Below are positions 53,118 through 61,297 of a stretch of DNA of 63,515 nucleotides, piece by piece. A program made the translations under genes and the position numbers. The stretch is from positions 1-63,515 of the forward strand of contig JALGZR010000046.1 of the NCBI GenBank assembly GCA_025774805.1, given 5' to 3'. Numbering within the stretch: the first letter of the stretch is position 1; each line of letters begins with the position of its first letter. The stretch comes from a bacterium (GTDB taxonomy: Bacteria; ARS69). The notes beneath the pieces were generated by a model. It searched no databases. It was given only the letters and a program-made list of their open reading frames with translations, and was not told the origin of the DNA.

Positions 53118-54497
53118 GTGAGCCCTCGGCTGATCTACTCGATCGACGACGTCCCCCCCGCACGTGAGACCCTCTTCCTCGGATTCCAGCACTATCTGAC
53201 GATGTTCGGGTCGACCGTGGCCATTCCTCTGGTGCTGTCCGAACCGCTCGGCATCGCCGGAGATCCGATCGCCCTCGGCTGGTTGATCGGGACCATGTTC
53301 TTCGTCTCCGGAATCACGACCCTGCTCCAGACGACGTGGGGCAATAGGCTGCCCCTCGTGCAGGGCGGGACTTTTTCCTTCCTGACTCCGGCGATCGCGA
53401 TCTGCGGCATGGCCGCCCTGGCCGACGCGGGGTGGGAGGTCCGGATGCGCCACGTGCAGGGCGCGGTCATTCTCGGCTCGGTCTTCGAGATCGTGATCGG
53501 CTTCACCGGGCTGGTCGGGAGACTCCTCCGCTTCGTGGGACCGGTGACCATCGCGCCGACGATCGCCTTGATCGGGCTCTCCCTGTTCAAGTTCGGCGCC
53601 CCGGTGGCCGGCACTCACTGGGGAGTCGGCGGGCTGACGATCGGGCTGATCATCCTCTTCAGTCAGTACCTGCGCCGCACCCACCGCGCCTTCGAGCTCT
53701 TTCCGATCATGCTGGGAATCCTGCTCGCGTGGGGTCTCTCCGCGATCCTGACCCTGGCCGGCGTCTTCGGCCCCGAGCACCCGGCGCACGTGTCGGGAGG
53801 GGAGATCGCGGCCGCCCCCTGGTTCCGCCTGCCCCTTCCCTTTCAATGGGGCGTTCCCGTTTTCGGCGCGGCCGCCGCGGTCGGGATGCTGGCAGGATAT
53901 CTCGCCTCGATCGTGGAATCGGTCGGCGACTACTACGCCTGCGCCCGGCTCGCCGGGGCTTCGATTCCCGACGCGAAGACGGTCAATCGCGGGATCGGAA
54001 TGGAGGGCATCGGCTGTCTCGTCGCGGGCGTCTTCGGAACGGCGAACGGGACGACGTCCTACAGCGAGAACATCGGCGCCATCGGTCTCACCCGGGTCGG
54101 CAGCCGTCGCGTCGTTCAGACGGGAGCGTGGCTGATGATCGGCCTCGCGGCTTTCGGGAAGTTCGGGGCGCTCTTCACGACGATTCCCCAGCCGATCGTG
54201 GGGGGAATGTACTGCGCGATGTTCGGGATGATCGCCTCCGTCGGCCTGTCCAATCTGCAGTTCGTCGATCTGAACTCGGCCCGCAACCTGTTCATCCTCG
54301 GGTTCGCGTTCTTCATGGGTCTCTCGGTGCCGGAGTACTTCGCGACCCACACCGTCGAGTTCGCTCCGAGATGGGTGGCGGACATCGTGAACACGCTGGG
54401 CAAGACCGGCATGGCCGTCGGCGCTCTGGCGGCGCTGGTGCTCGACAACACGATCCCGGGAACCGACGAGGAGCGCGGCCTCACGGCATGGCGGTAG
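53118..54497 (+). CDS. NCS2 family uracil/xanthine permease
   Basis: The protein has 459 residues from a GTG with GGGAG nine bases upstream. About twelve to fourteen helices are visible. Family motifs are QHYLTMFGSTVAIPLVL, LPLVQGGTFSFLTPA, VGPVTIAPTIALIGLSLF, ESVGDYYACARLAG, GIGMEGIGCLVAGVFGTANGTTSYSENIGAI (quoted in part) and VGGMYCAMFGMIASVGLSNL. The ESVGDY and G-T-x-x-G-x-T-x-x-x-E-N segments are those of the nucleobase-ascorbate transporter group, so proton-linked uptake of uracil, xanthine or a related base across the inner membrane is expected. The substrate cannot be settled from sequence. A repeat-family element begins at its stop. Confidence 0.93.
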   Translation: MSPRLIYSIDDVPPARETLFLGFQHYLTMFGSTVAIPLVLSEPLGIAGDPIALGWLIGTMFFVSGITTLLQTTWGNRLPLVQGGTFSFLTPAIAICGMAALADAGWEVRMRHVQGAVILGSVFEIVIGFTGLVGRLLRFVGPVTIAPTIALIGLSLFKFGAPVAGTHWGVGGLTIGLIILFSQYLRRTHRAFELFPIMLGILLAWGLSAILTLAGVFGPEHPAHVSGGEIAAAPWFRLPLPFQWGVPVFGAAAAVGMLAGYLASIVESVGDYYACARLAGASIPDAKTVNRGIGMEGIGCLVAGVFGTANGTTSYSENIGAIGLTRVGSRRVVQTGAWLMIGLAAFGKFGALFTTIPQPIVGGMYCAMFGMIASVGLSNLQFVDLNSARNLFILGFAFFMGLSVPEYFATHTVEFAPRWVADIVNTLGKTGMAVGALAALVLDNTIPGTDEERGLTAWR

Positions 54498-54518
54498 GCC
54501 GCGTATCTCACCAAGTCC
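54495..54518 (+). repeat. stop-codon-linked hairpin repeat, copy d
   Basis: It begins at the TAG stop of the permease gene: TAGGCCGCGTATCTCACCAA. It is followed by GCAGCAACGAAGC and a weak complementary arm ending near 54571 (CGCTGGTACACTTCC). It is the most diverged of the four copies. Confidence 0.5.
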
Positions 54519-54665
54519 CTGCTTGCGCAGCAACGAAGCCCGGCCTGGCGTCGTCGCTGGTACACTTCCGCCCTGCGACGCATCCGAGCGAAGGACATCG
54601 GTCCGCGAGCCGGACCTCGAGCCGAGAGGGCTCCCCCGAATCAATCATGACTCCATCCTCAGGAC

Positions 54666-57434
54666 ATGATCTCAGTTCCCTTCCTCCCCACAGAAGACGA
54701 ATCCCCGCGCGAATTCGATGCCGCCCCGTCATTTCGCTGTGAGGAAGCGAATTCCTACTCCTACGACATCCCCCGGATCCGCTACCCTCCCCCCCCGGCC
54801 CTGCATCTCGTCCCCGGGAGGCCTCCGGTCTTGGGATTCCTGCCTCGCTTCTCCGCCCTTCGACCGCTCATCGCCACGCTGCTGGTGCTGGCCCTTCCGC
54901 TGGTCGCGGGGCCCGGCCTGCAACGCCTGACGCTCCGCACGGATGGGAACGCCCTCGTGCCCGACAGCCCTGCGGCGATTACCGCGGAGCGACTGCGGGA
55001 GGAGTTCGGTTTCCATGATCCCGTGGTTCTCCTGCTGCGGTCGAGCCACGAGAGCGGCGTGTACTGTCCCGAGGCGCTGCGCGCCCTCGCCGATCTGACC
55101 GCTCGTGCGAATGGGCTCCTCGGACCGGAGTCCGACGCGGCGGTCAGCCTGGCCACGGAAACCGGGGATCGCTTCCAGCCGGGTACGCTGCGGTTCCGAC
55201 GGCTCCTCGATCCGATACCGGAAACACCGGCCGCGATCGCCGAGCTCCGATCCGATCTCGCCGCCCTGGAGGTCTACGACGGCACTCTCGTGTCTCGAGA
55301 CGGAAGCGCGGCGGCCGTGCTCCTTCCGGTCCCGTCCGGAGTCGACCGCGTCAGCTTCCTGGGGCGTGCCGGCGATGTGGCGCGGGCCACTCTCACGGAT
55401 TCGCTGCGCGTGGACGTGATCGGTGCCCCGGTCGCCGAAGCGCTCCTCGGCTCGCATCTGCTCGCCGACCTGAGCCGCCTGATACCGATCACCCTCGCGC
55501 TGATGGCCCTCGTGTTCGCGCTCTGCTTCCGAAATGCGCTTGCCGTCGCGCTGCCGCTCGTCGAGATCGGGGCGTGCCTTGCGTTCGTGCTGGGCGCGGC
55601 CGGCTGGTTGGGCGCGCCGATCTATCTCACGACCGCCGTGCTTCCGGTGATTCTGAGCATGATCGCGGTGGCGGACGAGATTCACCTGTTCGCGCGGTTT
55701 GCCCAGCTTCGTCGCCAGGATGTGGATTTGTCGGCCACCGCTGCCGCCGCGAGCACGATGAAGGAAATGAAGGCTCCGCTCGTCAAAACTTCGCTGACCA
55801 CGGCGATCGGCTTCCTGTCCTTCGCCATCTCCCCGCTGGCCCCCGTGCGCGCGTTCGGAGTGATGGCGGCCGCGGGCATTCTCTACTGTCTGCTGTTCTC
55901 GTTGATCGTGGTGCCGGCAGCGCTCGCACAGTTCGGCGGCGGCGCCATCCGGGCGCCGTTCGAGGGGATATCCCGTCTTGCCGACGCCCACCCGTTGGGA
56001 GGCAAGCAGGCACCGGCAGGCGTCGGGCGACGGCGTCTCCTGACGTGGGCCGCGGCGGGGCTGATCCTCGTGGCGGGGGTCGGCGGTGTGCAGCGTCTCC
56101 GGGTGCAGGACAGCTGGATCGACGGTTTCGCGAAGGAGAGTGCGTTTCGCCGGGCGTCCGAGTTCTTCGACGAGCAATTCCTGGGATCACATCTCCTGCG
56201 CTTCGTCATGCGGACCGATCCGGTCCGTCTCGCCGGGAAGGTCCCCGGGCGGACCGTGGGGGACCACGAGGTCCGCGTCGACCCCGCCAACATGGGGGAT
56301 CCCGCGACGCTCCGCGGCTGCCGGTTCACCATAGGACGCGATTCGATTCCCGAGGGGGCCGGTCGAATCCGGAGCATGCCCAACGCGCTCCGGAACTGGA
56401 CCGCCGCCGTCGATAGCGTGCGCATCGAAGCCGGGGAGGCCGTCATCGCCCTGCCTCCCGGGAGGGGATCCCCGCGACTTCTCCTGGGGCCGCGCGACGA
56501 CGAACTGCTGGACTGGTCCATCGAGTCGCGGCGGTTCGCCGACCCGCGCTTCCTGGGAGAGACGGAGCGCTTCGAGGAGTTCCTCGCGGCCCAGCGCGAG
56601 CGCTCGGTGGGCGGGGTCCTTGGGCCGGCGACGTTCCTGAGGACGACGAACTTCATCGTGCGACGGCGAGGGGAGGGATCCCGCGTCATCCCCGACACGC
56701 CCTACGACATCGATCGGCTCTGGTCGAACTACGCCCGCATCCGCGGCGTGGACGAGCTGAACGAACTGATCACCACCGATCGCTCCGCCGGCGTGGTCAC
56801 GGCCTATCTGCGCCACGCGAACTTCGTGGATACCGCTGCCCTGATCGACACCGTTCGCGCGTACGAGCGGGATCACCTGGCTCCGGCCGGGATCCGCGTG
56901 GAGCTCGGCGGGGACATCGCGGTGAGCCAGACGTTGATCACCGCGATCGTGGATACGCAGGTGCGATCGCTGCTCCTCTCGCTGATCGGAGTGCTGGCTG
57001 TGGCCTCCTGGCTGAACCGGTCGCTTCGCTGGGGGCTTCTTTGTGTATTGCCGTGTGCGTTCGCCGTCTTCGCGGTTTTCGCCGGCATGGGATGGAGCGG
57101 CATGCCGTTGGGCGTCGCCACGTCCATGTTCGCGGGGATGTGCCTGGGCATCGGCGTGGATTTCGCGATCCATTTCGTGGATCGCTTCCGCCGCGAACGG
57201 ACGGGGGGCGAGGTTTCGCCGCACGTCGCCCTGCGGAACACCGCGTCGGTTGCCGGACCGCCCGTCCTCGTCGATGCGCTCGTGGTCACGATCGGGTTCG
57301 GTGCGATGACGATGTCGGCGGTTCCTCTGAACGCCCGTCTCGGCGTCATCACGGCCATCACCGTGGCGGCAGCCCTCGTGGCCACGCTCGTCCTGTTGCC
57401 CTCGCTGCTCCCCGCCGGGCGCGACCTCGAATAG
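54666..57434 (+). CDS. RND superfamily (MMPL/HpnN-like) transporter
   Basis: The 922 residues open with an unlikely 55-residue leader; a TTG at 54831 with GGGAGG upstream would begin LGFLPRFSALRPLIATLLV, directly before the first helix, and may be the true start. The layout is two repeated halves: periplasmic domain, then helices with VADEIHLFARFAQL and LVKTSLTTAIGFLSFA, and in the second half GIGVDFAIHFVDRFRRE and ALVVTIGFGAMTMS. These are the family's conserved Asp-containing helix motifs, so it is a proton-coupled exporter of lipids or hydrophobic compounds. There is no adaptor gene beside it, which fits MMPL/HpnN-type rather than multidrug efflux systems. Confidence 0.88.
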   Translation: MISVPFLPTEDESPREFDAAPSFRCEEANSYSYDIPRIRYPPPPALHLVPGRPPVLGFLPRFSALRPLIATLLVLALPLVAGPGLQRLTLRTDGNALVPDSPAAITAERLREEFGFHDPVVLLLRSSHESGVYCPEALRALADLTARANGLLGPESDAAVSLATETGDRFQPGTLRFRRLLDPIPETPAAIAELRSDLAALEVYDGTLVSRDGSAAAVLLPVPSGVDRVSFLGRAGDVARATLTDSLRVDVIGAPVAEALLGSHLLADLSRLIPITLALMALVFALCFRNALAVALPLVEIGACLAFVLGAAGWLGAPIYLTTAVLPVILSMIAVADEIHLFARFAQLRRQDVDLSATAAAASTMKEMKAPLVKTSLTTAIGFLSFAISPLAPVRAFGVMAAAGILYCLLFSLIVVPAALAQFGGGAIRAPFEGISRLADAHPLGGKQAPAGVGRRRLLTWAAAGLILVAGVGGVQRLRVQDSWIDGFAKESAFRRASEFFDEQFLGSHLLRFVMRTDPVRLAGKVPGRTVGDHEVRVDPANMGDPATLRGCRFTIGRDSIPEGAGRIRSMPNALRNWTAAVDSVRIEAGEAVIALPPGRGSPRLLLGPRDDELLDWSIESRRFADPRFLGETERFEEFLAAQRERSVGGVLGPATFLRTTNFIVRRRGEGSRVIPDTPYDIDRLWSNYARIRGVDELNELITTDRSAGVVTAYLRHANFVDTAALIDTVRAYERDHLAPAGIRVELGGDIAVSQTLITAIVDTQVRSLLLSLIGVLAVASWLNRSLRWGLLCVLPCAFAVFAVFAGMGWSGMPLGVATSMFAGMCLGIGVDFAIHFVDRFRRERTGGEVSPHVALRNTASVAGPPVLVDALVVTIGFGAMTMSAVPLNARLGVITAITVAAALVATLVLLPSLLPAGRDLE

Positions 57435-57438
57435 GAAA

Positions 57439-57464
57439 CGCCGTCCCCGCGAACGGGGACGGCG
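57439..57464. terminator. stem-loop between convergent genes
   Basis: CGCCGTCCCCG (57439-57449), loop CGAA, CGGGGACGGCG (57454-57464): a perfect 11-bp stem with a stable tetraloop, five bases after the RND gene stop and 28 bp before the end of the convergent secreted-protein gene. No T tract follows, but position and strength suggest a bidirectional terminator. Confidence 0.7.
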
Positions 57465-57492
57465 CGGATCGTGCGTCCAAGCTGCGCGCTCA

Positions 57493-58281
57493 CTATTCGC
57501 GGTAGCGCGTCTTCACCCGACCCCACGTGTCGCCCTCGATTTGTCCATCCGGGGCTGCCGTCGCGGCAGGGTCGCCCGACTGCATGCGAACCGTGCCTAT
57601 CGTGCTCCCGGACATCCCGTCCAGGGCTCCGCCCGGGGCTCCCACGAAATCGATCCGGTACGCGATGTCGAAGAAGCTGTCGACAGCGAAGTCGCTCCCC
57701 GGAGGCCCGAGCCGCGTGAGCGTCGTGTGCCCCGGGCTCGGCAGACCGAACGCACCGCCGGCGGTGATCTGGAACTGGTCGAAGTCGGGGTCACCGAAGA
57801 GACCACCCTGGAGCTGGATCATCTCGTTGTCGAACTCTTGCACAGGGGAGCCGGGGTCGCGCGGACCGGTGGCGGCCACGCACATGACCGGCACCTGGAT
57901 GTTTCGACTGAACGTGCCCAGGTCGCCCGTTCCGACCATATCCATCTCGATGATCGACTCGAACTCCTCGATGTCCCCGCCGAGCGGACCGCCCGGAGTG
58001 ATGCACGAGTCCATCGGCGCGTTCGGGTCGCCTTGGGCACGGCAGATGAAGTCCCGGTGGATTCCCGTGATCTCGATCGTGGTGCCGGGCGGGAGACCGT
58101 CGACGACCTCGTGGAACTCCGTGGGGCTGAGGTACGGGCACGCCGGGTTCGGCAGTACCACGGTTCCGGAGCCATCGTCAGGGATGATGCAGGGGTCGGC
58201 GCTCGCGCCGATCGCAGTCAAGATCGTGAACGGAACGGCCAGTAGGCCGGTAACGAAGAGCTGACGGACGGGGATTCGCAT
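57493..58281 (-). CDS. secreted protein of unknown function with C-terminal W-x-R-x-K-x-x-Y-R tail
   Basis: The protein has 262 residues with a signal peptide (LFVTGLLAVPFTILTAIGASA) and likely cleavage before DPCIIPDDG. The mature part has several cysteines (PCII, ACPY, FICRAQ, DSCITPGG, MCVAATG) that could form disulphides. It reads like a beta-rich domain with GTTIEITGIHRDF and FRQ-type repeats, with no family I recognise. The end is GDTWGRVKTRYRE. The same W-[GA]-R-[VI]-K-x-x-Y-R pattern ends the unrelated secreted beta-helix protein at 61298, which suggests a shared sorting or anchoring signal. A promoter lies 77 bp upstream. Confidence 0.75.
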   Translation of the reverse strand: MRIPVRQLFVTGLLAVPFTILTAIGASADPCIIPDDGSGTVVLPNPACPYLSPTEFHEVVDGLPPGTTIEITGIHRDFICRAQGDPNAPMDSCITPGGPLGGDIEEFESIIEMDMVGTGDLGTFSRNIQVPVMCVAATGPRDPGSPVQEFDNEMIQLQGGLFGDPDFDQFQITAGGAFGLPSPGHTTLTRLGPPGSDFAVDSFFDIAYRIDFVGAPGGALDGMSGSTIGTVRMQSGDPAATAAPDGQIEGDTWGRVKTRYRE

Positions 58282-58357
58282 CAGAGGCCTCTGTAGGCAG
58301 TGGGTTCCGTTGTGAGTTCGGAAGTGAGTTGCGCGATGGTGCCGATGCAGTTCCGGA

Positions 58358-58387
58358 AAGATACAGGATAACGATGCTCCCGATCAA
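58358..58387 (-). promoter_or_regulatory. possible sigma70-type promoter for the secreted-protein gene
   Basis: On the minus strand TTGATC (58382-58387) and TATCTT (58358-58363) are 18 bp apart, about 70 bp before the start codon of the gene at 57493-58281. The surrounding sequence is lower in G/C than its flanks. Confidence 0.5.
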
Positions 58388-58699
58388 CGCGCAAAGAGAA
58401 AGCACGAGTGGCAGACCATCTATGCGCGTTAACTTCGATCCTCCAGGAGATCGAGGTCAATGCGGATCGAGAAACGTAAGGACCGTGTCGATGGGGCGGT
58501 CGAGCCGGTGAGTTACTTGGATCAAGTCGAGCAGTGCCGGCTCGGACGGCGAAGCAGAAGCCCGCCTGAGGCGTCCCGCCACACCTCTCCGGTTCCATCA
58601 AGACCGAGTGGACGAGGGGGTTCGCCTCCAGGGCCTGCTTGGCGCGACGGGCGCGGCCCACCGGATCGCCCTCGCCCTCCACGAGCTCCCGGACCGCCG

Positions 58700-58951
58700 G
58701 CGCAGGGAAACGTCGAGGTCGACTTCCTGTTGAAGCGCGGGAGGAGGGCCGTCGCGATCGAGGTGAAGTCCACCCGGCGCCTCCCGCGAGCCGCAACCTC
58801 GGGGCTGCGGGCCATCGTCGATCTTCCGGGCATCGTCCGGAGAGTCCTGGTCTACACGGGGACCCGGCGCGCGAGGACCGGGGACGGTGTCGAGATCTGG
58901 CCGGTGCGCGCGTTCGTGGAAGCGCTCGAGGAGAGTTCCCTCTGGCCGTGA
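58700..58951 (+). pseudogene. C-terminal remnant of a DUF4143-type AAA+ ATPase
   Basis: The frame ending at 58951 contains NVEVDFLLKRGRRAVAIEVK, then STRRLPRAATSGLRAIVDLP, VRRVLVYTG and VEIWPVRAFVEALEE. This is the PD-(D/E)xK-like C-terminal domain (E-V-D ... I-E-V-K) of DUF4143 ATPases. The ATPase core and the first part of the protein are absent: upstream of 58700 this frame changes to low-quality sequence, while the opposite strand there reads VRELVEGEGDPVGRARRAKQ, apparently part of another gene. It is a remnant left by deletion or rearrangement. No functional start is visible. Confidence 0.6.
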
Positions 58952-59364
58952 GGACCCGACGTCGATCGCGGCGCGCGGGCGCGGATCGCGTATCTTCCCC
59001 TGCGCCTCGATGTCGGCCGGCAGAGCGAGGAATCGGAGGTGCCGCTGGCTGAATCCCTCATGCTCCCCTGCCTCACCGCGGTCTGTCCATCTCGCGCCCG
59101 GTGTCTCTGCGCCGGAGCCCGTGCCTAACCTCCGATCGAAGATTACCGTAACTCCTCATTCAGGAGCAGCGAAGTCCGCCGGATCAACCATCAGTTCAGA
59201 TGATTCTTCACGGCCCTTCCGGACGGCCATTCCGCACCCCCCCGGCCGCCATCCCCCGTGTTTCTCGCGGGAAGTGCTCGCGACCCCGCCCCACATCGAC
59301 GACAACACGCACCTCCCCCGACCGGCCAGCGAAGCGATGTCCTTGCATATACTCCTTGCATGTT
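58952..59364. other. 413-bp gap without a supported gene
   Basis: This gap between the ATPase remnant and the TPR glycosyltransferase gene has a lower-G/C stretch at 59130-59200 and again at 59335-59370. Small frames here are shadows. I see no hairpin or promoter that stands out. Confidence 0.4.
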
Positions 59365-61272
59365 TCATGGAGTACCGGTGCCGCGCAGCACCTCCAACCG
59401 ATCCCGGGCGGGCTGCAGGGCGGGCTCCCGCGCCAGCGCTGCCTCGAACGCACGGGCCGCGCCGCCGTCCGCCCCGCGAGCCTCCAGCACCAGCCCGAGG
59501 TTGTACCAGACCACGGCCGACTCCCCCGCGAGCTCGACCGCGCGCCTCATGGTCGCCTCGGCCGCACCTGGATTCCCGCTGGCCAGCTGAGCACATCCCA
59601 AATCGTTGACGAACTGCGCGTTCTCGGGCCGCGCTGCCACGACGCGTGCATAGTGATACACGGCGTCCTCCCACCGTTCCAGCACCTCGTAGCACTTCCC
59701 GAGATCATACCGGGCAACCACCGAAGTCGAGTCCAACTCCAGCGCCTTCCGATAGAACCCCTCCGCCGACCACGCGTCGCCCCGGTCCATCGCCAGATTG
59801 CCGAGATTCACGTACGGCTCCAGGTAGTGGGGGCTCGACTCCACCGCCGCGCGAAGCAGGCGCTCCGCCTCCGCCGCTTCGCCCCGTGAACGGTAGATGT
59901 TTCCCAGATTGTTCAGCGCCGGTGGGTGGTCCGGATCAAGCTCGAGAGCCCGCCGGTACTCGCCCTCGGCGCCGTGCAACATCTCGGTGCTCTGCAGGGC
60001 CAGGCCGAGATTCACATGGGGACGCGCCTTGTCGGGCGACTTTGCGACGACGTCCGACCACAGGCTCAACTCCGTGTCCCAGACCGTGTTTCTGCGCCAG
60101 GTCGCCGATCCCAGTGCAAGCGTCAGCCCGATGGGTATCACCCATGCCGCCGCTCCCCAGCGGTTCCGGATCACCGACAAGACGTCTCCAACGACAAGGG
60201 CGAAGCCCACCAGCGGTACGTAGACCCGGTGCTCGAACAGAAGATCCCGGCTCGCGATCACACTCGACGTCGGAGCGAGGGCGACGAAGGCCAGAAGCAC
60301 GCCGAAGGACAGGACAGGCCGGCGACGCCGCAGACCCCACGCCGAGCCGGCAATGGCCGCGATCAGCAACAGCGAGAAGGCTACACGTGGGTCCCTCGCG
60401 CTCACGGAGGAATCCACATCATGGTCGAGGTTCTGCCCGACGGGCAGAACGAGCAGCCGGAAATACGTCGCGATGACCCGTGGTTGGGTCATCGCATACT
60501 CCCGCGTCGAGTACCGTGGCGCGACCAGCTGCACCTGCGTCGTCGACGTCGCGACCACCGTCTCGCCCGGCCGCGCGGTGACCAGCCGGGCGATCCACGG
60601 CGCGTAGACGCTGGCCCGCCACGCGGTCAAGAGCAGGAAGGCGACCGTGGCGATGGCCACGGCCCGCCGGCCCGAACCATGGGCCGGAAACACGAGCTCG
60701 TATCCGAGCAGGAGGACCGGCACGACGAACGCCACGTGTTTCGTGTGTGTTCCGGACAGGAACGCCGCCAGGCTGGCCGCCAGCCAGACCCACTTCCTCG
60801 CTCCCACGGACTTCCGGAGGGCGATCCAGCAGACCAGCGATGCCAGCAGGAAGAAGGCCGCCAGCGACGTGGACCGCTGCGTCACGTACGTCACGGCCTG
60901 AGTCGCGATCGGGTGTGCGCAGAAGACGAGTCCCGCTGTCACCGCCACGATGCGAGGCCGGGACCCGATCCTGCCCGCGAGCATCCACGCCATCGCATAC
61001 ACGAGCACCGCGTTGGCCAGGTGGATCAGTACGTTGAGCAGGTGGTAGCTCCACCCATCCTCGCCCGAGACTCGGTAGTTGAGCGCCCACAGGTAGAGCG
61101 GGAGGACGCCCCGGTAGTGGGCCGGGCTCGTCTCGGGCGCGAACTGTCGGACGCCGGGCCAGTCGAGCTCGGACGCGTCGTCGAAGTGCCACTCGTCATC
61201 GAGCGTCTGCGCGTAGAGGACGGCGCCCACGACGACGAGCGCCAGAACGGCACCGACGTGTCCGCGTCTCAT
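59365..61272 (-). CDS. TMTC-like membrane glycosyltransferase with C-terminal TPR repeats
   Basis: The protein has 635 residues. Residues 1-410 form about ten helices with the GT-C motif near the start (DDEWHFDDASELDWPGVRQF) and YHLLNVLIHLANAVLVY, VFCAHPIATQAVTYVTQRS and a Lys-rich loop; the acidic pair in WHFDD is the likely catalytic site. Residues 425-630 hold six TPR repeats (PHVNLGLALQSTE, PALNNLGNIYRSRGEAAEAE, EPYVNLGNLAMDRGDAW, VARYDLGKCYEVLERWEDAV). This pairing resembles eukaryotic TMTC O-mannosyltransferases and many bacterial relatives. It follows the secreted beta-helix gene by 25 bp on the same strand, so that protein could be its substrate; this is inference. Confidence 0.88.
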   Translation of the reverse strand: MRRGHVGAVLALVVVGAVLYAQTLDDEWHFDDASELDWPGVRQFAPETSPAHYRGVLPLYLWALNYRVSGEDGWSYHLLNVLIHLANAVLVYAMAWMLAGRIGSRPRIVAVTAGLVFCAHPIATQAVTYVTQRSTSLAAFFLLASLVCWIALRKSVGARKWVWLAASLAAFLSGTHTKHVAFVVPVLLLGYELVFPAHGSGRRAVAIATVAFLLLTAWRASVYAPWIARLVTARPGETVVATSTTQVQLVAPRYSTREYAMTQPRVIATYFRLLVLPVGQNLDHDVDSSVSARDPRVAFSLLLIAAIAGSAWGLRRRRPVLSFGVLLAFVALAPTSSVIASRDLLFEHRVYVPLVGFALVVGDVLSVIRNRWGAAAWVIPIGLTLALGSATWRRNTVWDTELSLWSDVVAKSPDKARPHVNLGLALQSTEMLHGAEGEYRRALELDPDHPPALNNLGNIYRSRGEAAEAERLLRAAVESSPHYLEPYVNLGNLAMDRGDAWSAEGFYRKALELDSTSVVARYDLGKCYEVLERWEDAVYHYARVVAARPENAQFVNDLGCAQLASGNPGAAEATMRRAVELAGESAVVWYNLGLVLEARGADGGAARAFEAALAREPALQPARDRLEVLRGTGTP

Positions 61273-61297
61273 CGATGCGGCAATCCCTGGCGCAGGA

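Noticed and set aside
59335-59370. A TTGCATATACTCCTTGCATG segment as another member of the stop-linked hairpin family
   Set aside because: Only the GCATAT core is shared; the CTCACCAG part and the stop-codon position are missing.
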